Origin: Spodoptera frugiperda
Lineage: Eukaryota; Arthropoda; Insecta; Lepidoptera; Noctuidae
Reading direction: 5' to 3'
Length of the DNA stretch: 64,000 nt
Assembly: GCF_023101765.2 (NCBI RefSeq)
Contig: NC_064215.1
Coordinates: 6,696,001-6,760,000 of the forward strand
Positions within the stretch are counted from its first letter, which is position 1. Each line of letters begins with the position of its first letter. Of this stretch, positions 22,774-35,114 are shown piece after piece. Position numbers and translations under genes: made by a program. The notes beneath the pieces were generated by a model. That model ran no database searches. It was not told where the DNA came from and was given only the letters and a program-made list of their open reading frames with translations.

Positions 22774-23531
22774 CTAGACACACGGCAGTGTGTCCGCCAA
22801 GTTCGAGCAAAAAAACCGACACACCGGCCGTGGGTTATATTACACGAACCATTTCGGGCCAAGTTCGACCCACCTATAACTCAAAATCTATTTTATCTAC
22901 GCATATGAAATTTCTAGTATCTGTCGAGATCTACTTACTTATCTAAAATACAAAATTTCATTAATGTACCTATTGTAGGTCTTGAGATATTGACGTCAGA
23001 AAATCGCTATTTTTACTATACACTCACTGACTGACTCACTCACTCACTCATCAAAAACCTAGACCACTTCCAATGGTCGTATTGACTTGAAATTTGGCAT
23101 GGAGGTAGGTCTTTAGGTCAAGGTAAAGGAAAAAATCTGAAAATGGCCAAGTGTGAGTCGGTTTTAAAAATAATGAAGGTATAAATTCATACCCCTAAGG
23201 AACTAAAACAAAAAAAATATCTATATTATCCAATGGTCGTACCGACCTAAAATTCGTTACGAAGGTTTGTATTTAGTCAAAGTAAAGTAAAATAAGAAAA
23301 AAAGAAAATAAACCTTACAAAAATAAATGAAATCCCACCCAAAACATAAATGTGAAAGGCTGCCAAGTTCGATAATATTGGAATGCTTCGCCTATAAAAG
23401 AAGTGAGATCTAAATAAGAACCAAGTTCCATACACAGACCTCAGTTAAAAATGATATAACTTGGCAAGTGTTAATAGAAAATTATATACTTGACTTATTG
23501 CATTTAGTAGGTTTATAACAAAGTGTGTGAA
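22774..23531. other. Segment bounded by 41-bp direct repeats; possible mobile element
   Basis: Begins with a small inverted CACACGGCAGTGTGTC motif and contains ACTGACTGACTCACTCACTC (about 23030), a 'CCAATGGTCGTATTGACTTG' block and its diverged echo near 23231. No ORF of note. The two CCAATGGTCGTA..GAC blocks are about 160 bp apart and suggest an internal tandem structure of a dispersed repeat. Confidence 0.45.
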
Positions 23532-23572
23532 AAGTATTACCTAGTTTCAAAATTTCATTGAAATCCTCCTAT
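23532..23572 (+). repeat. 41-bp direct repeat, right copy
   Basis: Exact copy of 22733-22773. Confidence 0.9.
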
Positions 23573-23884
23573 TTTATTCACAATACTCTATTGTTAGAAA
23601 GTTTATTATTTCACAGTATAAAGCTTGTTTTCATTAATAAGGCAGAACGTATAGTCATAGTTACACGGTTTAGCTGTTACCTTGACCCGACCCTATAGCT
23701 ATTGTATTAACGTTCAAAACTAAATGTGTGGTTACTAACTAACTAAACGCTTGATTACTCCGAAAGAGTGAGTTCACTTACTATCAGCAAAAGGCTATCT
23801 CACTACAAGTCCTATAGCTCCTAAATTATTTTTGGCTTTTCTTCGTACTTGTTTCGGAATTGTTTAGATTTTTTTCGGTCTCTG

Positions 23885-24028
23885 GAAATGTGCCCAGTGT
23901 ATTATGGTAAAAGGCGCAACCTTATTACATGGGACTTATAAAGCAAATGGTGACAAGTGGGTGTACTTTGTATAGCGGCATTACGTGCCGTAATGTGCAC
24001 CTCTACCTACCCCATAGGGGATAAATAT
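23885..24028 (+). repeat. tRNA-derived SINE family 2, headless copy
   Basis: Contains ATTACATGGGACTTATAAAG, GTGACAAGTGGGTGTAC, GCGGCATTACGTGCCGTAAT and GTGCACCTCTACCTACCCC, ending in GGGGATAA. The tRNA head is not recognisable. Confidence 0.75.
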
Positions 24029-24149
24029 ACTTCTAGTCCAATTAAAGATTTGAACCGAGAATTCCGTTATAAACAGTGAAGACCATTAGTCAAATTAATC
24101 TTGAGCTTAAGATTGTAAAAACATAATCACCACAAAGTAATTACGTTAA

Positions 24150-24327
24150 TCTAGACACTCATATTATAAATGCGAACGTATGTGAGTATGGGTATTTGTC
24201 TGTATGTTTGTTACTCAATCACGTCAAAATAGCTGAAAGGATCGGGATGAAATTTGGAACAGGGGTAGATTAGGGTTTAGAATAACACACACACGTGGCT
24301 GCGGGTGAAGCCGCTGGAAAAAACTAG
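24150..24327 (+). mobile_element. Small non-autonomous Helitron
   Basis: Starts with TC (TCTAGACACTCATATTATAA) after a flanking A. Ends AAAACTAG followed by T, the expected A|TC...CTAG|T insertion context. A 3' hairpin GGCT-GCGGGTGA-AGCC lies about 12 nt before CTAG. No coding capacity. Confidence 0.8.
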
Positions 24328-24794
24328 TTCAAGAATAAAGTAAATAAAATAAATGTTAAACATTAAAATAGGCTTCAAATTAAGCACTAGCAATTCAAAA
24401 TCGTGATACTAATCTGGGTTGTTTGTTTTAAGTAAGAAAACGTGTTGAACAAATAAATCTGAACATCACATTATTGTTTTAATGAAAATCACGTACAAAA
24501 CAAACCATACCAAATTGGTTAATGAGACTTTGTTATACGAAAACCTTTTTGTAATTACTTTAAACTCGAATTACCCTTTATTGTATTGAAAAGTTTTCGT
24601 TGAAAGTTCACAACAAACATTATGTGTACACATTTGTTGAAAGTAATATGATAATAAAAGTGTGGGTTTGATGTTCGTGTTGGTATGTGTATGGGCGTTT
24701 GCTTTATCACTGCTGATGTTGATATGATGTTTTCTATTAATATTTTATTGAATGTATATTTAGCGCTGTTTAAGGTTCGTCTGATTGCTATAAT

Positions 24795-24960
24795 TTTTTA
24801 TGTAATAAAGACGGTAACGAGCCTACGGATCACCTGATGGTAAGCAATCGCCGCCGCCCATGGACACTTGAAGCACCAGAGGCAGCCTTTTGGGGGTTAG
24901 GAATTTGAAGGTTATTGGAGAATCGGAGAATAAGAAGATTGGGAAGGAGTAATTGGGTAA
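24795..24960 (-). repeat. Dispersed repeat, family 3
   Basis: CACCTGATGGTAAGCAATCG, CCGCCGCCCATGGACACTTG and GGGGGTTAGGAATTTGAAGG match the copy at 19300-19462. About 20 bp around the ACAAGTGCGTTGCCGG position are deleted. Confidence 0.75.
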
Positions 24961-24964
24961 TTAT

Positions 24965-25910
24965 ATGGATGAGTTTGGTAATCTGAACTCAGCTTATTGG
25001 CTGAAGGTAGCTTTGAAAGTTAGTGAAACTCGTTACCTTGAAACCTACAGGAAAAGAAATTGACTAGAAGGCAGCGTAAATGTTTGAAGTCACAAAAGAT
25101 TTTAGTGGAACAAAATTTTTATACACTATTTTCATAAACGCTTCCAGTCCTCTGACCATATACCTAGATAAAAATCAACGCTTCTTTCACGACCCAAAAA
25201 AATACAAAGATATTTTTACTACCCTACAAGCAAAGTCCATTGACCGATACTGAACTGGACGTCAATCTCGTTATGTCCAACCAACACGATACGTAAGGTT
25301 TGATAACTATTTTATCCAGAAAATCGAACGGCTCCCTTGGTAATTCCATTCATGCGGATTGGCAGGTAAAAGCCAGGGGAATTTGGACCTTAAGAACAAA
25401 ACGTCACGTAAACCAGCCGAAGCAAACCCCGACTCATTATCTCCAAAGATCCTTTTCAAAAGTTAACAAAGATTGCGTCTAATCCAAAAGTTTGAATTGT
25501 AAAGTTTGTTTCATTTACCCGAAAAATCTTTTTCTATTTAAAAATTCAATAGGCAGGGGAAAGATTTTTTTAAATTACGCTCAGAACTTAGACGGACGGA
25601 CAAGGTCATTTTTACGTAGAAATTCATATAAAACGCTGTCGTCTATCACACTGTAAAAATCTCTACTAAAACAGAGTACTTTACAAGTACTTCTTTTTCG
25701 CTTGGTAAGGGACTATGCATCCGTTTTTTTAGTTGTTTATTAGAAGGACGTCAAGAAAAATGACAGTTTTGGCGTCAAACGGTTGACTTTCATAGCCACT
25801 GTCGTAAATATTTTATGGCAAGGGACACCCTTTATATTGTCTGAACTGCACAAGCCTCAACGTTGTTTAGAATGGTTATTTGATATACTTATTAAAGAAC
25901 TTGCCATATA
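24965..25910. other. No gene recognised
   Basis: Several short open frames but no protein-like composition, splice support or repeat match. Confidence 0.4.
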
Positions 25911-25913
25911 TTA

Positions 25914-26159
25914 CATATCGTCGGCTTATTGCAAGAAGTCATTATATGACATAGCCACTATTCTGAGTTAAACAGTATTTTAGTTTGAACTATGTATTGG
26001 TTGGTTGTTGATTTGCCCATATAATCCTAAATACAACTACGTTGATGAAATTTGTTTTTGTATTTTGTAGAATGGATCAAAATAAGTCCACTATAGATAA
26101 AAACGTATTAAGTGATTTTTGCAGTTAATGATTTCTTGCAATAAGCCGACGACGATATG
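25914..26159. mobile_element. Inverted-repeat element (about 246 bp), MITE-like
   Basis: The left arm 25914-25944 (CATATCGTCGGCTTATTGCA...) is repeated inverted at 26126-26159, apart from a 3-bp insertion and one or two mismatches. No coding capacity and no clear target-site duplication. Confidence 0.55.
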
Positions 26160-26164
26160 GTATA

Positions 26165-26640
26165 ATAAAGTCAATAATTTTGTAAAGCCCTTTTTCATCA
26201 CGGCTCCATTACATTCATGGGAGTTTCCAAAGAGTTTTCGATACAATATTCATGTTGTTCGTCGTACTAACACATTAACGTTCGGTTTTGAAAACTCTTC
26301 ACGGAAAAGTTGAGAACACAAGTCAAATACTGACTAATTACGGACGCGAGTGTTCCAATGTTGTTTACTTATTGTTAGTTAAGCCGAATGATGAGAAGTA
26401 ATTCGCGAATTAACAGAGTAATTATTTTGGTTTATTCTGACGAGTGTTTTGATTCTGATTGTAGTGCCTTTGTTTCGCTTGCTTTGATTTCGATTTTGAG
26501 TATTGTGAGATCTTTATGTTTATGCTATGATCAGATCTTGTTCTTTAATTGTTTTTCTTCAAATACGAGTTCACTCTAAGCTAATAACCATGTGCAATGT
26601 GAATCCATAGGTCTTGGCGATCGTAGTGATTGTATTAGAT
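26165..26640. other. No gene recognised
   Basis: No supported feature. Confidence 0.4.
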
Positions 26641-26820
26641 CTGACTGCACAGTTGGCGCGATAGCTGAGCAAATGGATGCGGCGCAACGTGTAGCGGGTT
26701 CGATTCCCGCATGGAGCAACTCTTTGTATGATTCACATTTTGTTGTTTCGGGTCTGAGTGTGACGTATATGTTTCCTTGTATGTTTGTAAATGCACCCAC
26801 GATACAGGATAAGATTCTAG
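26641..26820 (+). repeat. tRNA-derived SINE family 1, with clear A and B boxes
   Basis: CTGACTGCACAGTTGGCGCG leads into an A-box-like GCGATAGCTGAGC. The B box GGGTTCGATTCCCGCATGG lies at about 26697. Then come TTGTTGTTTCGGGTCTGAGT and CACCCACGATACAGGATAAG. It is one of the best-preserved heads of the family here. Confidence 0.8.
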
Positions 26821-27670
26821 TGAGGGACAACGTGTACAAAAAAAATAATATCAATTCTAAGCATAAAATGAAAACCGAACCGAAATAATTCCATTGATAT
26901 TAACTCTTGTACAAAATAAACAACAATCTTTCGTCTTTACTTCCATAAAGCAGAAAATCATTCTACCTTTTCAAGGTCAAAGCAAACCACTTAGGTAATA
27001 CGAAAGGTCGTTATTGGTACCTATTTCCTTGATGCCTGCAATAAATCAATTCAACCTTGGTTACTAATATGAATTGACAACTACCTAGCTGGAACCAACC
27101 TTAAAGTACTAAGTAACGTTTCATGGGCGTACATTTCTATGAAAGTAATTGTGTTTTCGCTTTATAAGTTGACCATAGGTTATAAGTCTGTTGTGTCTGA
27201 CCGTCTCGTTAGTTAACTGATGACAAGTGAGTCTACCGAGTGCGGTCACAAGAATTACTAAAACATTAGTAGCTTTTATTACCGTACTTACAATAATTTA
27301 ATGATTGAATTTACTTAACATACTCCTTAGATTATTTAACCTAGCATATGTTTTCGAAACAAAATTGTTACTAATGAATAGTTTAAGTAATCATAATTTT
27401 TTGTCTGAGTACGGGTGTTTAATAAGTTTATCTTTTATTTTTGAGAAGTCTTTGGAACGTTGGTAAATCTTATAGGCTCTTAATTACTTGGCACTCATTG
27501 TGTCTACCAGTCTTTACGTGCATCAAAAGGTGTGGAGTTGTAACTTTGTAATTTTTAATATTTATATTGTTGCTGCAGAAAATATTTTCTTAGATATTGT
27601 GACTGTCATACGGTTCACTACAGTTTGCTACACATTTCATGTTTAACCGAGTTCCCTGTTCAAATGTTTA

Positions 27671-28046
27671 TCTATATATTAATACGTGATGCAAAAACTT
27701 TGGACCGCTTTTTACGAAAATTGCGCGGACGTAGGAGCATAAAATTTGGTACACTTATAGTTTATGTGTAGGAGAAGTGCAGCACGCTAATATTTTTCAA
27801 AAATAATGCTTATAAAGTACATTGAATCAATAAATAAAACATTACATACACATGCATAGTATCTCATCGTATTTGACAAAACCTCAAAATCGATAGACAT
27901 TGCGATGATATTCTTACGTCTCATATGAATAGAGTTTTATAAAAGAGTTTGTTTGAGTTAAATAAAAATAATCCTTGAACGTATGTTAAGTGGTATTGTA
28001 AATTAAATCGTATATGGTTGAATTTCGACCACTTGGCGACCACTAG
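27671..28046 (+). mobile_element. Probable non-autonomous Helitron (about 376 bp)
   Basis: Starts TCTATATATTAATACGTGAT right after an A. The interior reads GCGCGGACGTAGGAGCATAA and TTTGGTACACTTATAG, a layout I know from lepidopteran Helitrons. A candidate 3' end is CTAG at 28043-28046 followed by T, with a weak stem (GGTTG..CGACC) upstream. The 3' boundary is less certain than the 5' one. Confidence 0.5.
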
Positions 28047-28049
28047 TAT

Positions 28050-29584
28050 ACTAAAAGACACAGAAGGCAACATATCTCGACCTTATATTCTATGCAACTC
28101 AGTACACAGGAACTCAGTACAAACATTTTCTTTTATTCCATCTACTTAATGGAGGAAAATAAAGGTTTCACACAGTTTTACTTTTAAGGAAAAAAATCTT
28201 CTCACGTTCCCTTCATTCCGTTTCGTTGGACACAAAAGTGAGGCAGAATATAAAATCCTAAGGATTTATTTATTGACTTTAATAATGCCCCCAACGTTTA
28301 CTTGAAGGTAAATCTAGGGATAATGGGGTGATAGATATGGAGGTAACTGTAGTATATTGGAGGCTGTGACGTAATAAGGATTAGGGATGCACCTCACCCC
28401 AGCCGGTATTACAAGATTAGTTGGCTCAGTGGGGAGTGCTTGTGAAAAGAGCGATAGCATTACATTAATGACGTCACCATGCATTAACATGTTTGACGTC
28501 ACATGTCTACTCGTTTCACGTTGGATTTGTTAACGTTTTAATCCATCATGTTTGTGTGAAATGTTTTCTGCACTGGGTACGAATTGTGGTTTTGGGTTGT
28601 AGAATTTTTTGTTTTATTTTTTCGACGCTCTATCCTTCCAACCTTAGTTTTTCTTCGTATTTATGTGTTTATGTAACAAAAGTAAGCCTATTTAAGCATC
28701 CTTGGAACGATATAGATCTATCAACTATAGTTTTTACATAATTGAGTAATGTTTTCGCCAATTTAGCATAGGTTTTATCTACAAAATAACCAGAAACTAT
28801 TAGTACAAACACTTAACGCAAAACAACCAATCTCAAAGTCTATTAAGCCCCCAAGCCGCTTAGTCCAATCCATTTGATAATATTCAACAGAAACCTGGCT
28901 ATTATTTTAGTCGGTACTATGTTTATCTGTTCGTCAGGTGCGCATTTCCAAATTGCTAGTGAGCCCCCTTCCTGTCCCAAATACGACTGTCAGACCCTCA
29001 TCACGACCTAATTATACATTACCGTCGTTTTTATTTGGACACTCCGATATTTTCGTGGATTCCTTTAGCGACAATTTACCTCGTAAAGTCATTTTAAAGG
29101 CCGCTTTTCATGTTTGGTTTTCAAGATTGTGCTTGTTTATTTATTTTTTAGGATATCATGTGTCAGTTTTAGAGTATAGCATTTAAAATGATTACTACAG
29201 ATTTTTGGTAATTATGTTCACATCAAAAAAACTTAATACGAGTAGGTCTACTTGGGTCAGGATTCAAAATCAGGATTGCATACTCCGCAGCCACACTAAA
29301 GTCCACTAAACCAATAAATATCTAAGAACCCGGAAAATCCGTTGTCAGTTACAACCAGAGACGTTTTAGGGACAGTGACATATTTACGTTTTAAATTAAA
29401 TGCCCATCCATTTTGTATTTTACTATTTTCTCAGTCTAAAAATAATATGTGATGAATAATGTTTTTCAAACAAAGTAAACACACTTTGACACATAAATTT
29501 ACACCTTTGCGCTATGGGACTAAGTAATAAACATAATGTAGCAACAACTACTACGATACTAGAATAGAATTACTATACAGAGGG
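28050..29584. other. No gene recognised; contains paired CRE-like sites
   Basis: Apart from the CRE pair at 28469-28501 nothing stands out. Short open frames near 28493 and 28938 have no protein-like character. Confidence 0.4.
28469..28501. promoter_or_regulatory. Two perfect CRE palindromes
   Basis: TGACGTCA occurs at 28469-28476 and 28494-28501, 25 bp apart start to start. A third lies at 30259-30266. This octamer binds CREB/ATF-type bZIP factors. No adjacent gene is evident, so a role is speculative. Confidence 0.3.
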
Positions 29585-29730
29585 TCTAGTATGAGTTTGT
29601 TTTACGTTTAACGAGATCGAAACATTATATCGTGTTTAGCCCTCTAATTAGTTGATTCATTGGAACAGGCCAATCAGAGCGCCGAATGCCGTAAGCAATC
29701 TCATCGAATCTAAAACAAACTTGTATTTAG
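29585..29730. mobile_element. MITE family A, copy 2
   Basis: Left arm CTAGTATGAGTTTGTTTTAC and GTTTAACGAGATCGAAAC; right arm ATCGAATCTAAAACAAACTT and GTATTTAG. A GGCCAATCAGAGCGCCG box is in the centre. Related to 4554-4707 and 47162-47316. Confidence 0.7.
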
Positions 29731-29824
29731 CCCATAGGTAGGGAAGCGTATTTAAAATACCTAGGTTATCTATAGCAATGGCCTTGGTAAAGAGAGTGAG
29801 CCTATTGTTATTACTGGAATGTTT

Positions 29825-30012
29825 TTTCTTTTTTAAACGTTGCCCCACTCTACGATTTTCTTCCGTATCTTGGGTTCGTTTACAAACATACAATTTCACA
29901 TCCACAGAATACCCAGACCCGAATCAACAATTTAAGGATAACACAAAGAGTTGCTCCATTTGAGAATCAAACCGTTGCACGGCACAGATGCCCAGTCATG
30001 GCGCGGCGTCAA
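29825..30012 (-). repeat. tRNA-derived SINE family 1, decayed
   Basis: Minus-strand copy with the tail (TTTTTAAACGTTGCCCCACT on plus), the ACATACAATTTCACATCCAC block, CCAGACCCGAATCAACAATT and a decayed B box (GAGAATCAAACCG). The head ends near GGCGCGGCGTCAACC. Confidence 0.7.
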
Positions 30013-30014
30013 CC

Positions 30015-31825
30015 ACCAATTTAAAAAATTACGAAATTGAAAAATATAATTACTTTTTGAGACATTAAACAATAGTAAAAAACCAATTTTAAAACCATAA
30101 CGTGACGTATATTTATGAAATATTACACTCGTAAAATAATAAAAACTTATTAGATGTCGCAGTTTTTTATGTTAAATATAACATCAAGCCTTCGTTTGTA
30201 AGTCGTACAAGAAAAGCTGTTGGTTTTTACGATTACTATAGTCTTAAAACAGGAGTTATGACGTCATTAGTGCTCTATTATACCCTTGGAAATGAAATAA
30301 TGCCGCTCAAATACGTTTTTTATATCGTGCAAAGAAAAAATTAATTTAGAATTTATTTGTCTTGCTTATATCATAAAAGAAGTCATATATTTTGGACTCT
30401 TTTGCCATTATTTTACTAATGACTTTTGAAATGTGAATAGAATAGATAATAAAGCATTTTTGTTGGGTAAATTGGACTTTGAGCTGATTCTGTTCTAAAA
30501 CTCTTGCTGTCCTATACCTACATTTTGCTATTTATCATGAAAGAGAAGGCAACAATTTTGACTGGTGCACATTTAAATAAAATACCTGATGAATGCAAAG
30601 CATTCTACTCAGTAACAAGCATTTATTTATGGTTTGTATGACCACTCATTGATATGACAAAATAATGACATATCTCAATTAAATAATATGCTAAAAATCT
30701 CTTTAAATCTAACCCTTTCGGAATAAAATACGTCACATTTTATGTTTAATACGTATACGAAATAGCTAAAAACTTTCACACTAATAGTATGTGTCATAAA
30801 AGTAGCTCAGGTTTACAGCACGTTTGAGATTTCTAATATAACTCACGACCCCAACTGCACTTACTGCAAAATAAATAGAATTTCCCCACATTCACGTCTG
30901 AAATGAATTTATAATTCCCTAAAGGTAAAATTAAACCCCCTGTATCTATAGTAGCTACCTCGTGTTCTCACAAAAAACTCCCTCGTTTATCACTTTGCTG
31001 CGTGGGCGGTGATATAGTTTTCTCCTAAAGCTAATTAGTGTTGTAGAAGCTGTGTATTCGTAATATTAATCTCATTTAGCAAGATGTATCGTTAAGATTA
31101 AGGCTAGAATATAGTTCTTTTGTGGTAAGTCTTAGGATTAAGATATCTTACTTATTCGTCTGACAGATATTAATATGAATGCTATATTATGATACTACAT
31201 TTCTTTTAGTTCTAAATAACTAATTGAAACCGATTGATTGATGAATAAAGATACAAACACTTTTTCTTATTATAGCTTCAGTGCCCGTAATCAAAACAGT
31301 TTTTATTTTTTGTAAATTAAAAATATCACGTACTTAAAAAAAAGTGAGAACCGATAGTAACAACAAGACTCAACATTCTCTTGGGAAATTCGTGAGACGC
31401 GCAGTCGTCGGTGCGTCGCCCGAGATTGCACCTATTACTTCTAACACCCCTCTGTTTGCCGCCAAATAGTTATACCCTCCCCTAAATTATTAGCCGCAGG
31501 TACACCTGAATGTATGTGGGATACGCTCTGGGAATCGAAAAAAATATACGGAGAGGAAATTGGAGTTTACTAGACTGATATGCCGTGTACGCACTTATTA
31601 CGCTCACTTTATATTGATTTAGGGTTTCGAGTCGTTATTGCTTTGGTTATGTATGGTTCCATTTTGTGTGTGGGAGAAGGGGAGACGGTTATTTTTCTTT
31701 TTTTACCAGGTTATAAAAACCGTTATTGAGTAGTGTAATTGGTTTTCTGTACCGTTCTATTATAAATAAATAATAACAGAATTTTTATTTAAGCACTGAC
31801 TTATAACTGTTCTTTTTTATTTAAA
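30015..31825. other. No gene recognised
   Basis: AT-rich; no repeat or coding feature supported. Confidence 0.4.
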
Positions 31826-31828
31826 CAG

Positions 31829-31865
31829 ATGGCACGCTCAAATTCAATATACTAATGATGAAAAA
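31829..31865 (+). CDS. Candidate 37-nt internal microexon
   Basis: A T-rich tract and AAACAG acceptor end at 31828. The 37 nt that follow finish at AAAAA, with a consensus donor GTAAGT at 31866-31871. Two of three frames are open: one reads WHAQIQYTNDEK, another GTLKFNILMMK. If real, it belongs to a plus-strand gene with introns of many kilobases. It could join the exon at 48630, where all frames stop early and translation restarts at ATG, so it may be a 5' UTR exon. Support is only the paired splice signals; chance pairs are expected in 64 kb. Confidence 0.2.
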
Positions 31866-32372
31866 GTAAGTTTCAATGATTTATGTAAAGAAGAAATTCA
31901 TCATCAAAAATCATTTTTAATGACAACCATTAAGTAGGTATGTATGTATGCTATCCAAAAACATTGCCGCACAACGTTCTCAGTTCCTAAACACAAAATA
32001 CTCGTCATAAAAACAAAACGTCACTCTTGCTTTGACTACGAAGCCTAAAAGACAGACTTTGAATTTAAACGAGAAACGACTCGTACTGCTAATAACCGGC
32101 TTATGTAAATAAAAAAGAGGAAAATACACCACCGACTAGAGTCCAGCGCACAACTTCTGTCATTGATAAGAAAAATGGGAAATGAGAGAGACTGCTTTGC
32201 TTTGATATTTTTATTTGAACTAGTTTGCCTCCTGCTGCTTTGCCCGCGTGAGTTTCAAGATTCTTCCCGATTCTGTAGGAATGTTCCTAAAAGTAACCAA
32301 TATACTATCAAAACTGAAACAATTTTCACATACAAAATTTTAAACTGACATGGTCACTAGTAAAATCATTAG

Positions 32373-32522
32373 AACTTAAAACGGGATATTTGATATGTTT
32401 ATTAGTTTTTTGTCAGTTTCCGATATTTCGGCACTGTTGCAAGCGCCATGATCACGGATCACGGATGAAATATCGGAAACTCACAAAAACTAATAAACAT
32501 GGTAAATATCCCGTTTTAAGTT
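32373..32522. mobile_element. Fold-back element with about 57-bp arms
   Basis: Left arm 32373-32430 (AACTTAAAACGGGATATTT...) and right arm 32466-32522 (...AAATATCCCGTTTTAAGTT) are imperfect inverted repeats. The loop of about 35 bp contains a doubled ATCACGG. As RNA it would form a long hairpin. Confidence 0.7.
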
Positions 32523-32524
32523 GT

Positions 32525-35029
32525 AATGATAATTTCCACACAGTAAAAGAGTTTCTTAAATCGGTTCAGTAGTTTTGAAGCTAACTCGAAATAAACAAAC
32601 AAACAGATCAAATGTCTTCCCATTATAGTATCACAATAGAAATGTAGATAAATGGATGGTTTGAAGTCTGTCCCAGATAGCAAGGTAAGTAGATACCTAC
32701 AACATGAGTAGTGTTTTTAGTAATGAGAAAATAATATTGTTTTGTTCAGTCTCAACTTCTATGAAGATACTGTTTTCAATAGATACTTATGTTCGTTTCA
32801 AGTTGTTCTTTTGTAGACTTTCTGGAAACGCCTTTTAAATTGTGTAAATATGCCTCGATTGTCTAGTACTGTTTAAGAGTTTTGACGAAATCAAATTAAT
32901 TAAAATAATAATGAACAGTGAGAAAGCCAATTCTTCGAAACAAAACGGCGGTCTACCAAAAAGCGCTCACATTTGGATGGATCTAAGGGTGTTTACAGAC
33001 TTAAAGAAAATTTATTTAAAAATCTATTCCTTTGGTATTTTTCTTTGAAATACGTAACAAAGTATTTTTGTACGTTTTATATTAAAACTATTTGGTACTA
33101 AATAATACTAATAAATAATAATCATGTTCAAATGTTCACAAAAAAACTAACATTCCGAATCAATTCCTTTCTAACATTACGCAGTCAAAAAATCCCGCAT
33201 ACAAATATCGTATTAATACTGCACCAATGCGTGTACATAACAGCGATCCACGCATTCCACATAACTGCACCGTATGCAAGAGACGTATTGAAAATATACG
33301 GAATATTGCGTTTTACGCCCGCATCTATGAAACAGCTTTTATTTGTTGTTCACTAAAGATTCAATGGATTGTAAAGAATGCAATAGCGGTAAAACACTGC
33401 GATAGTCTCAATGCAGTAAAATATTTACAGAGGCCATTTCGAAATGAAATTCGACGGGAGTCGACGTGAAAGCTCTTTATAATGGCTATTTGATTTTTTT
33501 GCTACTAACAGTGCTAACCTTGCTGATAAAGTTGATTTTTCAACCGTCCATCTGCGGATACGGATTGTTTCGACGAACGAGACGTGGATTTTTAATGTAG
33601 CCCCGTCCATAGTGTCCATTCTGGATTTATTAACTTTGTTTTATCTGGCTATGATGCTACAGGCGAGGTTTGGTCGCTTTTATTTCTTTTTCTAACTCTC
33701 TGTTACATTAAATTAATAACGTAACGGGTAGAATGGTTTTAAGATGTCATTTTTTATTCCTCGAACTAAATGGGTGTTATTAGTTTATGTTTTGAGGAAT
33801 TGTATTTTATATATTTTACTATTTGGAAATGGTTGAAGGTACTATAACTTCCTATTATCGATAAAATACAATTAACAGGAAATGTCTAAGAAAATGTTCT
33901 AATATTAAATCGACGGGTTTCCTTAAATCCACTTTAACATATTTTTCCAAACAATAAATATTTAAAAAATAAGTTTAAAATAAATTAGCGGATCATTATA
34001 AAAATATCCGCTTATAAACTCCAAAAATTAACGAAATGCTTTTAAAAATACAAGTTAATTTGTTTAGTACATAACTACATACCTTTCGTTCGTGATACTA
34101 CTTCGGCGTTCTTTCGTGTAGGCAAACAATTTATGCGCTCATTATAGTGATGTACGCACAATATTAACCCATTACTTTCTGGTTGGTATTTGAGTACATA
34201 CTAATTATTGTACCGTGAGGCCTATGTAAGGTATTCCCCGAGGAAAGATATAGCTCACGAAATATTAAAGTTTGAGCTTATATCGAAGCGGATTGTCATG
34301 AAGTTATGAAATGGATTAGTTGAAGTACTACAGGAAACTATCTAGTTGATCACACTTAACAATGAGTTTTGAGCAAGAAATTACGAGTTCAATCTCTATG
34401 TAACATGGACATTATTATAGAAGTTTAGATTTTTGTAAAATCCAGAGAAAATAATGGGAGTCTGGCAATAAACCCCTTATCACGTTGGAGCTATAAAATA
34501 ACTGATGTTAATATCTCCTTTAAAATATACCTGTTTACCTTTTTCATTTAAACAATATTGAAGTTTATTACGTTTCGTATTCAGTAATTGTTTAATAGTT
34601 TAAACGTTTTATTTGTTTTCTTTGCAGAAAATATTTAAGTTAAGCTCTAGAGTATCGTTTTAAAGTGAGAAATGATATCGGTCTGCTTACAGTTGCACTT
34701 GCGGTGGGATTTCTATTCTGTATTGTAGCAGCCATTCGCTTGTATTACAAGTGAAACAAAATATTCCATTTTGTACCGACCAGCAAACAGTAGTGGTCTA
34801 AAGCACTTTATCTTAATAGGAAAACAACTGCTTCTCTGCTTCTTTAGTTTGGTCTTATGTCTTAAAGCACAAGATTTGAAAAATATTTTTATAATGTTGC
34901 GTCCACATCTATGCGCATTCATCAGATGTGGGCCTACCATAACCTCAAAAATACCACTCATAAGGTTTATGAGTTTCGGAAAAATCCCTATTAGCTTTGA
35001 AAAGAGCTTTTAAGGAATTGTAACTCATC
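32525..35029. other. No gene recognised
   Basis: Open frames near 33132-33619 and 34713-35013 lack protein-like composition. A polypyrimidine tract and acceptor at 34627 precede a short frame (KIFKLSSRVSF then stop) with a GTGAGA donor at 34664; this is too weak to call. Confidence 0.4.
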
Positions 35030-35110
35030 TGTTGTTGGAAGTGTCCATAGACGGTGCTTCTCAATTGCCATCAGGTGATCCGTCTGCTCGTTTGCTTCTT
35101 TTTCCACAAA
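35030..35110 (+). repeat. Dispersed repeat family 3, short fragment
   Basis: GCCATCAGGTGATCCGTCTG and CTCGTTTGCTTCTTTTTCCA match the 3' end of the full copy at 53049-53340. The interior is mostly lost. Confidence 0.6.
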
Positions 35111-35114
35111 GAAG

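Noticed and set aside
34628..34664. Second 37-nt microexon-like segment
   Set aside because: Good acceptor, but two frames stop within 15 nt, the third ends in TAA, and the donor is weak.
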